Under the pieces are notes generated by a model. It worked only from the letters and a program-made list of their open reading frames with translations. It was not told the origin of the DNA and made no database searches. A DNA stretch of 64,000 nt from Neorhizobium sp. JUb45 (GTDB taxonomy: Bacteria; Pseudomonadota; Alphaproteobacteria; Rhizobiales; Rhizobiaceae): assembly GCF_004343585.1 (NCBI RefSeq), contig NZ_SLYW01000002.1:682001-746000 (forward strand), given 5' to 3'. The position numbers and the translations under genes were made by a program. Each line of letters starts with the position of its first letter. The stretch's first letter is position 1. Positions 20,242-29,452 of the stretch are shown piece by piece.

Positions 20242-21549
20242 ATGGCGAAGGTCGTGAGCGAAGGTGATGGCACGCGGCAGGGAGCACCCTCGGCCGGTCC
20301 GTTCTCCGGGTTCGAGCGCATGGTCGCCTGGCGTTACCTGCGCTCGCGGCGCAAGGAAGCCTTCATCTCCGTCATCGCCGGTTTTTCCTTCGTTGGCATC
20401 ATGCTGGGCGTTGCCACGCTGATCATCGTCATGGCCGTCATGAACGGCTTTCGTACCGAACTGATCTCGCGCATCCTCGGCATCAATGGCCATATCATCG
20501 TGCAGCCGGTCGATCGCCCGCTCAATGATTATGCCGATCTAACCACCAAATTTGCAGCCGTCCCCGGCGTCACCATGGCGCTGCCGCTGGTCGAAGGCCA
20601 GACGCTGGCGCAGGGCAATACCGGCGGCGGTTCCGGGGCTCTGGTGCGCGGCGTGCGCGCCGAAGACCTTGAAAAGCTGAAGGAAGTCTCCGGCAACATC
20701 AAGTCAGGCGATATGGTCGGTTTTGCCTCGGGCGATGGCGTCCTGATCGGTTCGCGCCTCGCGTCCTCGCTCGGTCTGTCTGCCGGCGATCGCATCACGC
20801 TTGTCGCGCCGGAAGGCGACGTCACACCGATGGGCGTCAGCCCGCGCGTAAAATCCTATCCGATTTCCGGCACGTTCGAGATCGGCATGTCGGAATACGA
20901 TGCCTCGATCGTCTACATGCCGCTTGAAGAAGCGCAGGCCTATTTTAATGCCGATGGCATCGTCCAGTCGATCGAGCTGTTCATCGAACACCCGGATGCG
21001 GTGGATGGCATGCGGCCACTGATCGAAATGGCCGCCGGCGATCGCCAGATCTTTCTCACCGACTGGCGCCAGCGCAACCAGACTTTCTTCTCCGCCCTGC
21101 AGGTGGAGCGCAACGTGATGTTCATGATCCTGACGCTGATCGTGCTCGTCGCCGCGCTCAACATCATCTCCGGCCTGATCATGCTGGTGAAGGACAAGGG
21201 ATCGGACATCGCCATCCTGCGCACCATGGGCGCCAGTTCCGGTGCCATCATGCGCATCTTCTTCATGACCGGTGCTGCCATCGGTTTCGTCGGCACGGCG
21301 GCCGGTGTTCTTCTCGGCGTTGTCGTCTGTCTCAATATCGAATCGATCCGCAGCTTCTTCTCGTGGCTCTCCGGCACGGTGCTGTTCAATCCGGAACTTT
21401 ATTTCCTCAGCGAACTGCCCGCCGAAATGACATTCAGTGAAACCTCGACCGTGGTCATCATGGCGCTGACGCTGTCCTTCATCGCAACCATATTCCCGGC
21501 ATGGCGGGCCTCAAGGCTCGATCCCGTGCAGGCGCTGCGCTACGAATAG
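20242..21549 (+). CDS. lolC: Lipoprotein-releasing ABC transporter permease LolC/E
   Basis: This inner-membrane permease of the Lol system extracts mature lipoproteins for delivery to LolA. The 435-aa protein has four membrane segments: one near residue 35 ([17 protein letters not shown]), a large periplasmic domain at about 60-280, then three FtsX-type helices. Alphaproteobacteria usually carry one LolC/E-type gene rather than separate lolC and lolE (family knowledge), so the symbol is approximate. The ATG at 20242 follows GAGGAG; the frame from 20218 is not needed. lolD follows after 14 bp. Confidence 0.93.
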   Translation: MAKVVSEGDGTRQGAPSAGPFSGFERMVAWRYLRSRRKEAFISVIAGFSFVGIMLGVATLIIVMAVMNGFRTELISRILGINGHIIVQPVDRPLNDYADLTTKFAAVPGVTMALPLVEGQTLAQGNTGGGSGALVRGVRAEDLEKLKEVSGNIKSGDMVGFASGDGVLIGSRLASSLGLSAGDRITLVAPEGDVTPMGVSPRVKSYPISGTFEIGMSEYDASIVYMPLEEAQAYFNADGIVQSIELFIEHPDAVDGMRPLIEMAAGDRQIFLTDWRQRNQTFFSALQVERNVMFMILTLIVLVAALNIISGLIMLVKDKGSDIAILRTMGASSGAIMRIFFMTGAAIGFVGTAAGVLLGVVVCLNIESIRSFFSWLSGTVLFNPELYFLSELPAEMTFSETSTVVIMALTLSFIATIFPAWRASRLDPVQALRYE

Positions 21550-21563
21550 GAACGCACACCTCC

Positions 21564-22247
21564 ATGGCAACCAAAACCATTCTGAAGCTCACGGGTGTCG
21601 GCCGGCATTACGGCCAGGGCGATACCGTGCTGTCCATCCTCAAGGGCGCCGATTTTTCGCTGAAGTCAGGCGAAATCGTCGCGCTCGTCGCCCCCTCGGG
21701 CACCGGAAAATCGACGCTTCTGCATCTTGCCGGCCTGCTCGAGCACCCGGATGAGGGTGAGATCCATATCGATGGCGAGGCCTGCGGTGGCCTGTCCGAC
21801 GATCGCCGCACGGCCATCCGCCGTGGCGATATCGGTTTCGTCTACCAGTTCCACCATCTCCTGCCGGAATTCACCGCGCTCGAAAACATCATGATGCCGC
21901 AGCTGATCGCCGGCCTTCCGCACAAGGAAGCCAAGGAACGCGCCGCAGCGCTGCTTGACTACATGCGCATCGGCCACCGCGCCGAACACCGCCCGGCCGA
22001 ACTGTCGGGCGGCGAGCAGCAGCGCGTGGCAATCGCCCGCGCCGTCGCCAACGCACCGCTTCTGCTTCTGGCCGACGAGCCGACCGGCAATCTCGATCCG
22101 GAAACCGCATCCTACGTGTTCGATGCGTTGCAGGCGCTGGTGCGCCAGTCTGGCCTTGCCGCCATGATCGCCACCCATAACCATGATCTCGCGGCCCGCA
22201 TGGACCGGCGCGTGACGCTGGAAGGCGGCAAGATCGTCGATTTCTGA
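21564..22247 (+). CDS. lolD: Lipoprotein-releasing ABC transporter ATP-binding protein LolD
   Basis: This is the ATPase that powers the Lol permease (227 aa). Walker A reads APSGTGKST near residue 45, where Ala replaces the usual first Gly. The signature is [14 protein letters not shown] near residue 145 and Walker B is [13 protein letters not shown]. The start at 21564 gives [19 protein letters not shown]; the longer frame overlaps the permease gene. Confidence 0.95.
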   Translation: MATKTILKLTGVGRHYGQGDTVLSILKGADFSLKSGEIVALVAPSGTGKSTLLHLAGLLEHPDEGEIHIDGEACGGLSDDRRTAIRRGDIGFVYQFHHLLPEFTALENIMMPQLIAGLPHKEAKERAAALLDYMRIGHRAEHRPAELSGGEQQRVAIARAVANAPLLLLADEPTGNLDPETASYVFDALQALVRQSGLAAMIATHNHDLAARMDRRVTLEGGKIVDF

Positions 22248-22991
22248 CCGCTGCGGCAGACGACGAATCGCGTTTCAAATGACGAAAGATGGTCTCTCGA
22301 TGTGCCTCAGGCACGCTGAGGCGGTCAGCAGTGCTGTGACTGTCATATTTATTTTTCAAATCGCAATTTTTTTTATTCGCGTTGCGCGCCCTGATGCGCG
22401 CGTAGATGCGCGACATGCCGATTGTACCGTGATCAGGTTCCGCTCAGCCTGCGTGTAAGAGTGTCTCAAACCTGCGACACACCGTTTTCGATTTTCGTCT
22501 CTGAGTAGGTGTTCTGTGAGTGTGATGCGTATCGATGATTGAGAAAGTATAATTCGAGTAGTAATTTCATTTTTACATTAAATACGATTGATTGTCATTT
22601 CGATGATTTTTTGATTAATATTCTATTCAGCATTTAATTCTAGCTCTTGGGCGTCGCGGATGAAATGTGACTGTAAAGAACCTGGCCTCATGAAGGGCGC
22701 TGGCGGTTCATAGATCTGAATCAATGGAGCGCGTTTTGACTGCACTGACCCCTAAGACGCTGCAGTAACGGCGCGCTCCGACGCGGGAAGATCGGCGCGA
22801 AGCACGTCGCGCCGATCTTTCTCCTCTTACGATCCTCCCAAGCATCGTTTCCACCGACCGCCCTCGAGGCCGGGTTCGCCGCAGCCACAACCGCATGACG
22901 CGGTTGGGGCAGGGCATCTGACACCAAAAATTTCGACATCGCCAACCACGCCAGCCGCTATCGACTGACATCCAGATCCCAAGAGGAACAC
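22248..22991. other. Long AT-rich spacer before the chemoreceptor gene
   Basis: This 744-bp stretch has no convincing protein gene. The left part holds a GCCTCA/TGAGGC hairpin at 22304-22322, probably after the lolD transcript. The segment at about 22330-22670 is strikingly AT-rich compared with its surroundings and likely contains promoters. The right part holds the structured sequence annotated separately at 22726-22820. Confidence 0.6.
22726..22820 (+). ncRNA. Candidate small RNA or structured leader with intrinsic terminator
   Basis: An outer stem GGAGCGCG (22726-22733) with CGCGCTCC (22772-22779) encloses a nested CTGCA/TGCAG pair (22740-22744 with 22761-22765). Eight bases further comes a 13-bp perfect stem AAGATCGGCGCGA (22788-22800) with TCGCGCCGATCTT (22807-22819), followed by a pyrimidine-rich TTTCTCCTCTT. 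The shape, two hairpins ending in a strong terminator, fits a short trans-acting RNA or an attenuated leader of the chemoreceptor gene 172 bp downstream. The 5' end is not determined. Confidence 0.5.
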
Positions 22992-25418
22992 ATGCAATTC
23001 CGTTCCATACAGATGAAAATCGCACTGCTTTCGGGCTTCTGCGTCATCGCTGCCACCGGCTCACTGGTCGGCTACAGCATGGTTTCTGCCAGCAATACGC
23101 AAGTATTTGTCGGCGAGAAGGTCAACGATCTTCTGGTGCAGAACACCAAGGAAAGCCTGGCGACGCTGGCCTCGACGCAGGCCGGCACGATCCGTTCGTC
23201 GCTTGATAGCGCCATGGATTCCGCCCGCAACCTTGCCCGCGCTTTCGAAGTCGCCGCCTCTTCGGGGCCAACCGCGACCCCGGTCGAATACCGCCGCGCG
23301 CAGCTGAACGACATGCTGCTCAACGTGCTGGAGGGCAATCCGCGCTTTAACGGCACCTACAGCGCCTGGGAGCCGAACGGCCTCGATGGCCGCGATGCCG
23401 AATTCCGCAACAACAAGCAGTTCGCCTCCGATGCCAATGGCCGTTTTCTGCCGTACTGGACGCGTGATGCCGCGGGCAAGATCGCCCTGCAGCAACTGGT
23501 CGAGTTCGACAGCCACGATCTGCACCCCAACGGTGTCATGAAGGGCGGCTGGTATATCGGCCCGCAGTCGGGCAACGGCGAAAGCATTCTCGATCCGCTT
23601 CCCTATGTCGTGCAGGGCAAGCAGGTGTTTCTGGCCACCATGTCGGTGCCGATCACCATCGACGGAAAGTTCAAGGGCGTGGCCGGCGCTGATTTCGATC
23701 TGACCTTCGTGCAGAAACTGGCCGAACAGGTGAAATCGTCGATCTATGGCGGCAAGGCCAATGTCGAGATCGTCAGCTACAAGGGCCTGATCGTCGCTTC
23801 CAGCTCCAGCCCGGAAACCATCGGTCGCCAATATGCCCAGGGTGATGCCAGCCGTGATGCGGCGCTGTCGATCATTCGTGGAGCCAGAAGCGAAGTCACG
23901 CTGGATGCCGATAGTTTTACCGCCTTCGCCCCCATCACCATCGGCCGCACCACCACGCCATGGTCGGTCGTGGTCGATGTGCCGCGCAATGTCGCCATGT
24001 CGGAAGGCATCGCGCTCGACGGCAGCCTGTCGGCCCGCAACGGCAATGACATGCAGCTGCAGATGCTGGTGGCGCTGTTGATCGCCGCAGCCGGTATCGG
24101 CGGCATGTGGTTCGTCGCCCGCTCCATCGCCAATCCCATCGCCCTGTTGACCGAAACCATGCGCCGTCTTGCCGGCAATGACACGTCCGTCGATGTTCCC
24201 GGCCGCGGCCGGGCCGACGAGATCGGCCACATGGCGGACGCCGTCGAAGTGTTCAAGGAAAACGCGATCGCCAAGGTCGGCATCGAACGCGCCGCCGAGG
24301 CGGAACGCAACATGAGCGAGACCGAGCGGCAGGAACGCGACGCCCAAAAGGCGCGTGACGCCGGTGATATCCAGCACGCCGTCGATGCGTTGGCAGAAGG
24401 TCTCAAGCGTCTGTCGGACGGCGATGTCGCCTATCGAATCTCAAGACCTTTCGTGTCCCATCTCGATGGCCTGCGTCTCAACTTCAACGAATCGCTGACC
24501 AAGCTGCAGCAGGCCTTGCAGACCGTGAAGTCGAACGCCCACGCTATCGAAGGTGGTGCCAACGAGATCCGCTCTGCCGCTGACGACCTTGCCAAACGCA
24601 CCGAACAGCAGGCCGCTTCCGTCGAGGAAACCGCCGCAGCGCTTGAAGAGATCGCCACGACGATGAAGGACTCCACCATCCGCGCCGAAGAAGCCGGCAC
24701 GCTGGTCTCCCGCACCCGGATCGGTGCCGAAAAGGCTGGCCAGATCGTTCGCGATGCGGTCATCGCCATGCAGCAGATCGAGCATTCGTCCGGAGAAATC
24801 TCCAACATCATCGGCGTTATCGACGAGATCGCCTTCCAGACCAATCTTCTGGCGCTGAATGCCGGTGTGGAAGCGGCGCGGGCAGGGGAAGCCGGCAAGG
24901 GTTTTGCGGTCGTCGCTCAGGAAGTCCGCGAACTTGCCCAGCGCTCCGCCACGGCCGCCAAGGAAATCAAGGCGCTGATCACCACCTCCAACGAGCATGT
25001 GCAGAACGGCGTCGAACTGGTCGGCGAAACCGGCAAGTCGCTGGAAACCATGGTCGGCGAGGTCAACCAGATCAACCAGAACGTCACGGCCATCGTCGAG
25101 GCGGCCCGCGAACAGTCGGTCGGCATCCAGGAGATCAACAAGGCCGTCAACAGCATCGATCAGGGCACCCAGCAGAACGCCGCCATGGTGGAAGAATCCA
25201 CCGCCGCCAGCCATGGCCTTGCGCGTGAAGCTGATGCCCTGAACGGCCTGATCCGCCAGTTCAATCTCGGCAACGGCGCAGCCGGGCCCGAGTTGAAAGT
25301 GGCAACAGCGCAAAGCCAGCCGGTCGTCTCGCCTGTCAAGGCTCTGGGCCGCAAGGTCGCCAGCGCCTTCGGTGGCGGCGGTGCGGCCGCAGCACAGTCC
25401 AACTGGACGGAATTCTGA
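22992..25418 (+). CDS. Methyl-accepting chemotaxis protein with Cache sensor
   Basis: This is a transmembrane chemoreceptor (808 aa). Membrane segment 1 is at about 10-30; a large periplasmic dCache-type ligand domain spans about 35-340 (YSAWEPNGLDGRDAEFR and GVAGADFDLTF are typical); membrane segment 2 is at about 354-375. A HAMP domain (NPIALLTETMRRLAGND) and a second HAMP-like linker precede the signalling coiled coil, whose hairpin tip reads DEIAFQTNLLALNAGVEAAR near residue 615. The last five residues, NWTEF, resemble the CheR/CheB-docking pentapeptide. The start has AGAGGAACAC directly upstream. The ligand is unknown. Confidence 0.95.
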   Translation: MQFRSIQMKIALLSGFCVIAATGSLVGYSMVSASNTQVFVGEKVNDLLVQNTKESLATLASTQAGTIRSSLDSAMDSARNLARAFEVAASSGPTATPVEYRRAQLNDMLLNVLEGNPRFNGTYSAWEPNGLDGRDAEFRNNKQFASDANGRFLPYWTRDAAGKIALQQLVEFDSHDLHPNGVMKGGWYIGPQSGNGESILDPLPYVVQGKQVFLATMSVPITIDGKFKGVAGADFDLTFVQKLAEQVKSSIYGGKANVEIVSYKGLIVASSSSPETIGRQYAQGDASRDAALSIIRGARSEVTLDADSFTAFAPITIGRTTTPWSVVVDVPRNVAMSEGIALDGSLSARNGNDMQLQMLVALLIAAAGIGGMWFVARSIANPIALLTETMRRLAGNDTSVDVPGRGRADEIGHMADAVEVFKENAIAKVGIERAAEAERNMSETERQERDAQKARDAGDIQHAVDALAEGLKRLSDGDVAYRISRPFVSHLDGLRLNFNESLTKLQQALQTVKSNAHAIEGGANEIRSAADDLAKRTEQQAASVEETAAALEEIATTMKDSTIRAEEAGTLVSRTRIGAEKAGQIVRDAVIAMQQIEHSSGEISNIIGVIDEIAFQTNLLALNAGVEAARAGEAGKGFAVVAQEVRELAQRSATAAKEIKALITTSNEHVQNGVELVGETGKSLETMVGEVNQINQNVTAIVEAAREQSVGIQEINKAVNSIDQGTQQNAAMVEESTAASHGLAREADALNGLIRQFNLGNGAAGPELKVATAQSQPVVSPVKALGRKVASAFGGGGAAAAQSNWTEF

Positions 25419-25448
25419 TCGATAATCCCCCTTGTTCGATCAGAAACA

Positions 25449-25482
25449 GGTCCCGGTCGATCTTTTCGGCCGGGGCCTTTTG
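25449..25482 (+). terminator. Intrinsic terminator after the chemoreceptor gene
   Basis: An 11-bp stem with two G-T pairs, GGTCCCGGTCG (25449-25459) with CGGCCGGGGCC (25467-25477), is followed by TTTT. It lies 30 bp after the stop codon. Confidence 0.75.
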
Positions 25483-25638
25483 CGTCTCCAATCCCGTTAG
25501 AGGCACGTGAAATTCCGCCAATGATATTTTCGCGGGAACTGTTTTGCGACATGCGCGTTAGGGCCGGTCATTTGTGATCTTGAACCCATCGCGACGATTG
25601 TCGATTATGCGGCTCAAGCAATAAGCGGGGGCTCTTCA

Positions 25639-26868
25639 ATGACCAATCTTCGCATCGTCTCCAGCGGTCAGCAGGCCGGCAAGCCGACGGATGAAGCCTC
25701 GGATATAGAGCTGTTGCACGCCATCAGCATGGATCTGATCGGAGAGCAGGACCTCGCTGCGCTTTATGGCAAGATCGTCGATGCCGCCATATCGATCACC
25801 CGGTCGCAGTTCGGCACGATGCAGCTTCTGCGCAAGTCCGATGACGGTTCGGGAAATGGTCTCCACCTTCTGGTGTCGCGCGGTCTGGCCCCGCAGGACA
25901 AGGCGGTCTGGCAGTGGGTCTTGCCGACTGCCCTGAGCAGTTGCACGCAAGCGCTGAAATTCGGCCGCCGTGCGATCATCGCCGATTTCGAAGCATGGAC
26001 AGAGATTGCCGGCACGCCCGATTTGCTGGCCTTCCGCAGGGCCGGCATCCGCTCGGCCCAGACGACGCCGCTCCTGTCGCGCGATGGAACCCTGCTGGGC
26101 ATGATCTCGACCCACTGGAGCGAGCCGCATCAGCCGTCAGACCGCGACCTGCGCCTGCTGGACATCCTTGCCCGCCAGGCCGCCGACCTGCTGGAGCGCA
26201 CCATTGCCGAAGAGGCGTTGCGCGAACGCGAGAAGGAGCTTGAGGCGAGTGTCGCAGCGCTGCGTGAGACGCAGGAACTGCAGACGCTTCTGGCCGCAGA
26301 ACTCGGTCATCGCGTCAAGAACCTGTTCGCCATGGTGACGGCCATTGCCTCCCACACCTTGAGGGGATCGAGCGATCTTGGACGGGTTCAGACGCTGCAA
26401 CAGCGTTTGATGGCACTCAGCTCTGCACATGACATCCTGCTGCAATCGAGCTGGAAGGCGGCGCTGCTCGGAGATGTTGCGGCGGCAGCGGTCAATGGCG
26501 CGGGCGTGGCAGGGCGCATCCGTCTCGATGGCCCGGATGTCGGGATAGGCTCGAAAGCATCCCTGAACGTTGCGCTGCTTCTGCACGAACTGACCACCAA
26601 TGCGCTCAAACATGGCTCCCTGTCTGTCGGCGGTGGCGGCGTCGACCTCACATGGCGCGTCGAGGGCAAAGGCTCCGACGAAACCCTGCGCATGACCTGG
26701 CGGGAAACAAAGGGGCCGGTGGTCGTCAAACCCGAGCGCAACGGCTTTGGATCGCGACTGATCAGCGCCGGCCTGACCGGATCCGGTGACGTGGTCCTTG
26801 CCTACAACAGCACTGGCCTGATGTGCGAGATCAGCGCGCGGCTGAATGAGTTGCAAGGTGCTGAATAG
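25639..26868 (+). CDS. GAF-domain sensor histidine kinase, HWE/HisKA_2 type
   Basis: This soluble histidine kinase has 409 aa. An N-terminal GAF sensor domain covers about residues 25-180 and a short coiled coil about 185-215. The phosphoacceptor box is ELGHRVKNLFAMVTAIASHT with H224, and the N box is LLHELTTNALKHGS near residue 317. This H-box and N-box style marks the HWE/HisKA_2 kinases, abundant in rhizobia and often acting in general stress or light signalling (family knowledge). No membrane segment and no response regulator gene lie alongside. A GGGGG RBS precedes the ATG. Confidence 0.92.
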   Translation: MTNLRIVSSGQQAGKPTDEASDIELLHAISMDLIGEQDLAALYGKIVDAAISITRSQFGTMQLLRKSDDGSGNGLHLLVSRGLAPQDKAVWQWVLPTALSSCTQALKFGRRAIIADFEAWTEIAGTPDLLAFRRAGIRSAQTTPLLSRDGTLLGMISTHWSEPHQPSDRDLRLLDILARQAADLLERTIAEEALREREKELEASVAALRETQELQTLLAAELGHRVKNLFAMVTAIASHTLRGSSDLGRVQTLQQRLMALSSAHDILLQSSWKAALLGDVAAAAVNGAGVAGRIRLDGPDVGIGSKASLNVALLLHELTTNALKHGSLSVGGGGVDLTWRVEGKGSDETLRMTWRETKGPVVVKPERNGFGSRLISAGLTGSGDVVLAYNSTGLMCEISARLNELQGAE

Positions 26869-27018
26869 GCGGGAGCCATTCACCATCCGCTACTCAAGGC
26901 TTTTTACGCTGTTGCCGAAAGCGGTGCTTGCGGATTGAAGCCTCGCCAATCGGCAGCACCATTGTTTTCGAAATTACAATGAATGTAGACGCTTCGCCTC
27001 GATTCCTGAAGTTTTCTC

Positions 27019-27402
27019 TTAAGCCGTAATCTCCACAGGCGTGCCGTCCGGCATCAGGATCACCGCTTCGTAAAATCCGTCGCCGGTCCAGCGCGGGCCG
27101 GATTTCAGGCAGCCATCCGCCCGGCATTTTTCCGCCAACGCGTCCACGGCCTCGCCGCACCCGAGCGAGATGGCGATATGGTCCCAACCGATCCGCTCGG
27201 CATGGGTGTCGGCCGGTAGCCAAGGCCCGGTCATCAGTTCGATCTGGCCGCCACCCTCCGGCAGCGTCACGAACCGCGAGACAAAACCCGGTCGGTTTTT
27301 GCTGTGATATTCCTCGCCGATTGTCGCGCCAAAATAACGCCGCCAGAAATCGGCAGCCGTTTCGATGTCACGCGTCCACAGTGCCGTATGGGCGATCCGC
27401 AT
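27019..27402 (-). CDS. VOC family protein (glyoxalase/bleomycin-resistance fold)
   Basis: This 127-aa protein has the vicinal-oxygen-chelate fold. The N-terminal module starts RIAHTALWTRDIETAADFWRRYFGA with the first metal His; Glu appears in GGQIELMTGP, His in GWDHIAISLG, and a terminal Glu in GTPVEITA, so all four possible metal ligands are present. The substrate is not identifiable. Its ATG shares one base with the stop of the MFS gene upstream, so it is the third gene of the DeoR-MFS-VOC operon. Confidence 0.85.
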   Translation of the reverse strand: MRIAHTALWTRDIETAADFWRRYFGATIGEEYHSKNRPGFVSRFVTLPEGGGQIELMTGPWLPADTHAERIGWDHIAISLGCGEAVDALAEKCRADGCLKSGPRWTGDGFYEAVILMPDGTPVEITA

Positions 27403-28541
27403 CAGCTGGCCTTCCGGGTCACGATGCCGGCACAGAGCGGCACGAGGAGGAGAAGGCCTGCCAGCAGCCAGAAGGAGATCGGCAGGCCGGTGTGTTTGGC
27501 GACAAAACCGACGCCGGCCGGGCCGACCAGCACGCCGGCATAACCGGTCGTGGTAATCGCTGCGACGGCAAGGCCTGATGGCATCACCGTCTGCGATCCG
27601 GCACGGCGAAACAGGACGGGCACGATATTCGATGCACCAAGGCCGATCAGCAGAAAACCGCTCATCGCCAGCACGGTGCCGGGAGCGGCGAGCAGCACGG
27701 CAAAACCGGCAATCGCCACGATGCCGCCCCAGAACAGCGTCGGCCGGTCACCCAGTCTGGCGGTGATCGCATCGCCGCACAGGCGGCCAACCGTCATGGC
27801 GATGGCAAACAGCATGTAGCCAAGACCACCCTGGCTCGCCTCGACCCGGCCTTCGGAGGTCAGCAGCAGCGCGCTCCAGTCCAGCACCGCGCCTTCGACC
27901 AGAAAGGTGATGGCGGCAAGCGCTGCCAGCAGCACGACAATGCCGCGCGGCATAACGAACAGTGGCCCGTCCTCTGCCTGCACCGTCGCCAGCAGGCGCG
28001 GCCAGGTGAAGGCCATTGCCACCAGCATCATGCCCGAGCAGACCAGCGTGGTGAGAAGCGGTCCGACATTGGCGGAAAACAGCAGCGTCACGATCATCGC
28101 ACCGGCAAAACCACCAATGCTGTATTGTGCGTGAAAACCTGACATCAGCGGTTTGGGCGCATCCTTTTCCACCTCGATTGCATGGATGTTCATCGCCACG
28201 TCCAGCGTGCCGAGCGAAGCACCGAAAAGGGCAAGCGCGATGCCCAGCGTCAACGGTGTACCGGCAAGCGTCAGGAGGGGCAGCGTCAGGGCGATGCCAA
28301 AACCGCTGGCGAGAATGATCGGCTTTGCGCCGTATTTGGCCGAAAGCACGCCGGTCGCCAGCATGGCAAGCACAGAGCCGAGCCCGAGGCAGAGCAGCAG
28401 CATGCCCAGCACGCCGTCATCGACGCCCAGCCGCGCCTTGGCGAACGGCACCAGCGGTGCCCAGCAGGCAATGCCGAAACCGGCAACCAGAAAGGAGAGG
28501 CGGGTGGCAAGCCGGGTCGCGGGGCGGTCAGCGGTCGGCAT
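27402..28541 (-). CDS. MFS transporter
   Basis: This is a twelve-helix major facilitator transporter of about 379 aa. It begins ATRLSFLVAGFGIACWAPLVPFAKARLGVDDG, the style of the YbjJ/fucose-permease-like branch. The ATG at 28541 has AGGGACA at proper spacing; an ATG at 28562 would add seven residues. It lies 47 bp after the DeoR-type regulator gene and overlaps the VOC gene, so the three are probably one operon. The substrate is unknown; control by a DeoR regulator hints at a sugar or sugar derivative. Confidence 0.9.
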   Translation of the reverse strand: MPTADRPATRLATRLSFLVAGFGIACWAPLVPFAKARLGVDDGVLGMLLLCLGLGSVLAMLATGVLSAKYGAKPIILASGFGIALTLPLLTLAGTPLTLGIALALFGASLGTLDVAMNIHAIEVEKDAPKPLMSGFHAQYSIGGFAGAMIVTLLFSANVGPLLTTLVCSGMMLVAMAFTWPRLLATVQAEDGPLFVMPRGIVVLLAALAAITFLVEGAVLDWSALLLTSEGRVEASQGGLGYMLFAIAMTVGRLCGDAITARLGDRPTLFWGGIVAIAGFAVLLAAPGTVLAMSGFLLIGLGASNIVPVLFRRAGSQTVMPSGLAVAAITTTGYAGVLVGPAGVGFVAKHTGLPISFWLLAGLLLLVPLCAGIVTRKAS

Positions 28542-28588
28542 GATATGTCCCTGTGCGTTCATCGAGTTTTTCTTTCCTGCAAGAAGGA

Positions 28589-29374
28589 TCAGGCTGCGCT
28601 CTGGCCGGGTGCCAGCAGCGCATAACCGGCGTCAGCCAGCGCGTGTCGTGTGTCAGCGGCCAGATCGTCCTCGACGATCAGCCAGTCGATGTTTTGGGAA
28701 GCTCCGATACGGTGCGGCGCGCGTTCGCGAAATTTTTCCGATGTCGCTAGCACGATATTGATGGCGCTGCGTGTCATCAGTTTACGCTTGAAGATCGCGT
28801 CTGCATGTTCCTGCACACTCATGCCCGTTTCGGCGGACACCGCACAGGCGCCAACAAAACAGCGGTCGATGTTCAGCTCGTCCAGCTTTGATATCGCGGA
28901 AGCATCGACACTACCGCCGATGACGGGATCGACCAGACCGCCGATCAAAATCAGCGGAATATCGCCACGCGCCATGATGGCTGAGGCGATATCGATGGAA
29001 TTGGTCGCGACCGTCAGTTTCTGATCGCCCGGCAAAAGCGCAGCCATGGCGAGATTGGTGCTGCCGCAATCGAGAAACAGCAATTCTCCTGCCGCCACCA
29101 TACCAGCCGCGACACGCGCCAATGCAGTCTTGCGTTCCGATGCCTTGCCGATCCGCTCGGCAATCGGCCGTGATGGCGTGACGAGCGGCAAGGCGCCACC
29201 ATAAACCCGCCGGCATTTGCCCTCGGCTGCCAGTGCGCGCAGATCACGACGCACCGCATCCTCGGAAATATCGAATTCGATCGCCACGGCAGAGGCGACG
29301 ATTTCCTGCCCCTGCGCAAGCCTGGCTTCGATGATGTCGCGACGGGAGATGGAAAGTGAAGTGTTCATAATCAT
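28589..29374 (-). CDS. DeoR/GlpR family transcriptional regulator
   Basis: This 261-aa repressor has an N-terminal winged helix-turn-helix (RRDIIEARLAQGQEIVASAVA then ISEDAVRRDLRALAAEG, residues about 10-55). The C-terminal DeoR sensor domain, a sugar-phosphate isomerase-like fold, shows the LDCGSTNLAMA and IGGLVD stretches. It heads the operon with the MFS and VOC genes. Its own start codon lies inside an operator-like repeat, pointing to autoregulation. Starts at 29374 and 29368 are both possible. Confidence 0.92.
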   Translation of the reverse strand: MIMNTSLSISRRDIIEARLAQGQEIVASAVAIEFDISEDAVRRDLRALAAEGKCRRVYGGALPLVTPSRPIAERIGKASERKTALARVAAGMVAAGELLFLDCGSTNLAMAALLPGDQKLTVATNSIDIASAIMARGDIPLILIGGLVDPVIGGSVDASAISKLDELNIDRCFVGACAVSAETGMSVQEHADAIFKRKLMTRSAINIVLATSEKFRERAPHRIGASQNIDWLIVEDDLAADTRHALADAGYALLAPGQSAA

Positions 29375-29452
29375 GCATTAACGTGCATGATGTTGTGGGT
29401 CAATTGTCGTGATGTTTCACGATTTGTGACGGGCGTGCATAATCATGCATCC
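29366..29452. promoter_or_regulatory. Tandem operator-like repeats at the DeoR-type gene
   Basis: The 13-mer CATAATCATGCAT occurs twice, at 29366-29378 and 29438-29450, exactly 72 bp apart. A related inverted motif, ACGTGCATGATG, lies at 29381-29392. The second copy is part of the inverted repeat TGCAT-AATC-ATGCA (29436-29449). The first copy covers the regulator start codon; the second touches the end of the diguanylate cyclase gene. Same-face spacing of about seven helical turns suits a looping or multimeric repressor. Binding by the neighbouring DeoR protein is inference. Confidence 0.6.
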
